Source: Novosphingobium kaempferiae (GTDB lineage Bacteria > Pseudomonadota > Alphaproteobacteria > Sphingomonadales > Sphingomonadaceae). Taken from it: a stretch of DNA of 64,000 bases. The DNA lies in NCBI RefSeq assembly GCF_021227995.1, contig NZ_CP089301.1:868001-932000 (forward strand). The letters are read 5' to 3'. This document shows, piece by piece, positions 62,661-64,000 of the stretch. Position numbers and translations under genes: made by a program. Under the pieces are notes generated by a model. The model was not told the DNA's origin. It worked only from the letters and a program-made list of their open reading frames with translations, and searched no databases. Each line of letters opens with the position of its first letter. Position 1 is the stretch's first letter.

Positions 62661-63653
62661 TCAGGCTGACTGGTACTGAACGGCACCTACGAGGCGCCTA
62701 GCGGCATCTACAATGCGCTCAACCGACGGGTAGAGCGGCTTTTCGATGTGCGGACTGAACGGCAGGTGCGTATCGGGAGTCGTGATCCGGACAACCGGCG
62801 AACGCAGTGCGTCGAAGGCCTCCTCGACGATGGTGGCGGCGATCTCGCTCGCCGCGCTGCACGTCCGGTTGGCGGGATCGACGCAGATCGCGCGACCGGT
62901 CTTGCGGACCGACTTGAGGATTAACTCGCGGTCCAGCGGGACCAGCGTGCGGGGGTCGATGACCTCCACCGAGATGCCCTCGCCCTGCAACTGCTTCGCC
63001 GCCTTCAGCGCGACGTTCACACCGCCGGCGATGGCGATGACGGTGATGTCCGTGCCTTCGCGCTTGATGTCGCCCTTGCCGATGGGAACCACGAAGTCGG
63101 GATCGTCGGGCACTTCGGCCTTGTTCATCCAGCATGTGCCGTCCTCGAAGCACATCACCGGGTCGTCGTCGCGTATGGCGGCCTTGAGCAGGCCCTTCAT
63201 GTCGGCGGCGTCGGAGGGAGCGATGATCTTGAGGCCCGGCATGTTCATGAACATCGGGTAGGGCCGGTCCGAATGCTGCGCCGCGTTGGAATTGCCGTAG
63301 AACATGCAGGAGCGGATCACGAGCGGCAGCCGCGCCTGCCCGCCGTAGATGTAGCGCGACTTGGCGATGATCGAGCAGATCTGGTCCATCGCCGGGTAGA
63401 GGAACGAGGACAGCGTGGCATCGACGATGGGCCGCATGCCCACCATCGCCGCGCCGCCTGCAGCGCCGATAAAGCCGTTCTCGGAGATCGGCGTGTCGCG
63501 GATGCGCTCCTCGCCGAAACGCTCGACGAAGCCGGTGGTGGTGCCGAAGACGTTGCAGCGGATATCCTCGCCCATCATGAAGACGGCGGGGTCGCGCTCA
63601 AGCTCCTCGGCCTGCGCCTGATAGATCGCTTCGAGGAATGTGATCCGGGCCAT
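62661..63653 (-). CDS. 2-oxoacid/acetoin dehydrogenase E1 beta subunit
   Basis: A 330-residue E1-beta subunit (transketolase pyrimidine-binding plus C-terminal domains): RITFLEAIYQAQAEELERDP, FMMGEDIRCNVFGTTTGFVE, FIGAAGGAAMVGMRPIVDAT and VEVIDPRTLVPLDRELILKS. The conserved Glu for TPP activation lies in MMGEDI. GAAAGGAGAT precedes the ATG. The closest functional classes are pyruvate, acetoin or branched-chain 2-oxoacid dehydrogenases; the sequence alone does not decide. It lies 14 bp after the E1-alpha gene. Confidence 0.9.
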   Translation of the reverse strand: MARITFLEAIYQAQAEELERDPAVFMMGEDIRCNVFGTTTGFVERFGEERIRDTPISENGFIGAAGGAAMVGMRPIVDATLSSFLYPAMDQICSIIAKSRYIYGGQARLPLVIRSCMFYGNSNAAQHSDRPYPMFMNMPGLKIIAPSDAADMKGLLKAAIRDDDPVMCFEDGTCWMNKAEVPDDPDFVVPIGKGDIKREGTDITVIAIAGGVNVALKAAKQLQGEGISVEVIDPRTLVPLDRELILKSVRKTGRAICVDPANRTCSAASEIAATIVEEAFDALRSPVVRITTPDTHLPFSPHIEKPLYPSVERIVDAARRLVGAVQYQSA

Positions 63654-63667
63654 TATGGTATCTCCTT

Positions 63668-64000
63668 TCAGGCGCCAAGGTTCGCGTGCGCGGCGACGTC
63701 GGCGGGGATCGGCAGGCGCTCGACGAAGACGTGGTCGAAAGCCTCCTCGAATGTCGGGTAGGCGCTTTCCCGTGCGAAGCTGAGCGCGTCAGCCACTTCG
63801 TCGGCGATGGCGTTCTCGATCGCGGCAAGGTCTGCCTCGGCCACACCGTCGGAAACCAGGCGCGCGCGGTAGAGGGCGATGGGATCGCGGCCCACCCATT
63901 CCTCATGCTCCGGCCCGCGCGGGGTCAGGTCGCGCCCCATGTTCACCGCATGGTCGGAATAGCGGTAGGTCTTGGTCTCGATCAGCGTCGGGCCCTTGCC
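63668..64000 (-). CDS. 2-oxoacid/acetoin dehydrogenase E1 alpha subunit (partial)
   Basis: The 3' end of an E1-alpha gene; the 5' part lies beyond the window. The visible end reads GPTLIETKTYRYSDHA, the conserved TPP-loop segment of E1-alpha, then a helical tail (DPIALYRARLVSDGVAEADL, SAYPTFEEAFDHVFVERLPI). The annotated ATG at 63946 is internal. It leads the operon E1-alpha, E1-beta, lipoyl domain. Confidence 0.85.
   Translation of the reverse strand, partial: GKGPTLIETKTYRYSDHAVNMGRDLTPRGPEHEEWVGRDPIALYRARLVSDGVAEADLAAIENAIADEVADALSFARESAYPTFEEAFDHVFVERLPIPADVAAHANLGA

Overview
The window is GC-rich DNA from an alphaproteobacterium, most likely a sphingomonad (Novosphingobium/Sphingobium-like). 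That reading rests on two large TonB-dependent receptors, a P450cam-type (CYP101-like) P450, a PE-LIG-POL LigD next to Ku, and a TonB-receptor-driven sugar locus; no rRNA marker is present to fix the genus.

Layout. 0.2-6.4 kb: a hybrid histidine kinase, a small membrane protein and two consecutive L,D-transpeptidases. 6.4-9.8 kb: a graveyard of broken genes (phage tail gpD fragment, toxin-antitoxin relic, NodT efflux C-terminus, a frameshifted second copy of the small membrane protein, and a broken xthA-cupin gene pair). 10-14.8 kb: a non-homologous end-joining cluster (ligD convergent to a small gene, ku and a GNAT fusion). 15-17.3 kb: two sensor genes that lost their kinase halves. 18.2-30.3 kb: a catabolic cluster with a CYP101-like P450, TonB receptor, crotonase, LysR regulator, SCP2-type thiolase, a double-domain family III CoA-transferase and a divergent MFS carrier. 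30.8-32.8 kb: an IS110 element and an N-terminally truncated LuxR-type gene.

32.8-56.2 kb is the centrepiece: a complete-looking polysaccharide utilization locus for acetylated, arabinose/galactose-decorated xylan. It holds a beta-helix protein, TonB receptor, hexuronate-type MFS carrier, three GH43, GH27, GH51, a GH3 with PA14, two esterases and two LacI regulators. Most of the hydrolases carry export signals, so side-chain removal and trimming should occur in the periplasm, with one signal-less GH43 finishing in the cytoplasm. Four near-identical 13-bp CG-centred palindromes sit in the regulatory gaps of this locus and only there in this form, which suggests a single LacI-type regulon.

56.4-58.3 kb: IS5 and IS3 fragments, an excisionase-like HTH gene and a gene-poor stretch. 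58.4-64 kb, all on the minus strand: E1-alpha (cut by the window edge), E1-beta and a free-standing lipoyl domain of a 2-oxoacid dehydrogenase, followed by two tandem membrane PQQ dehydrogenases, the first of which has lost its C-terminal part.
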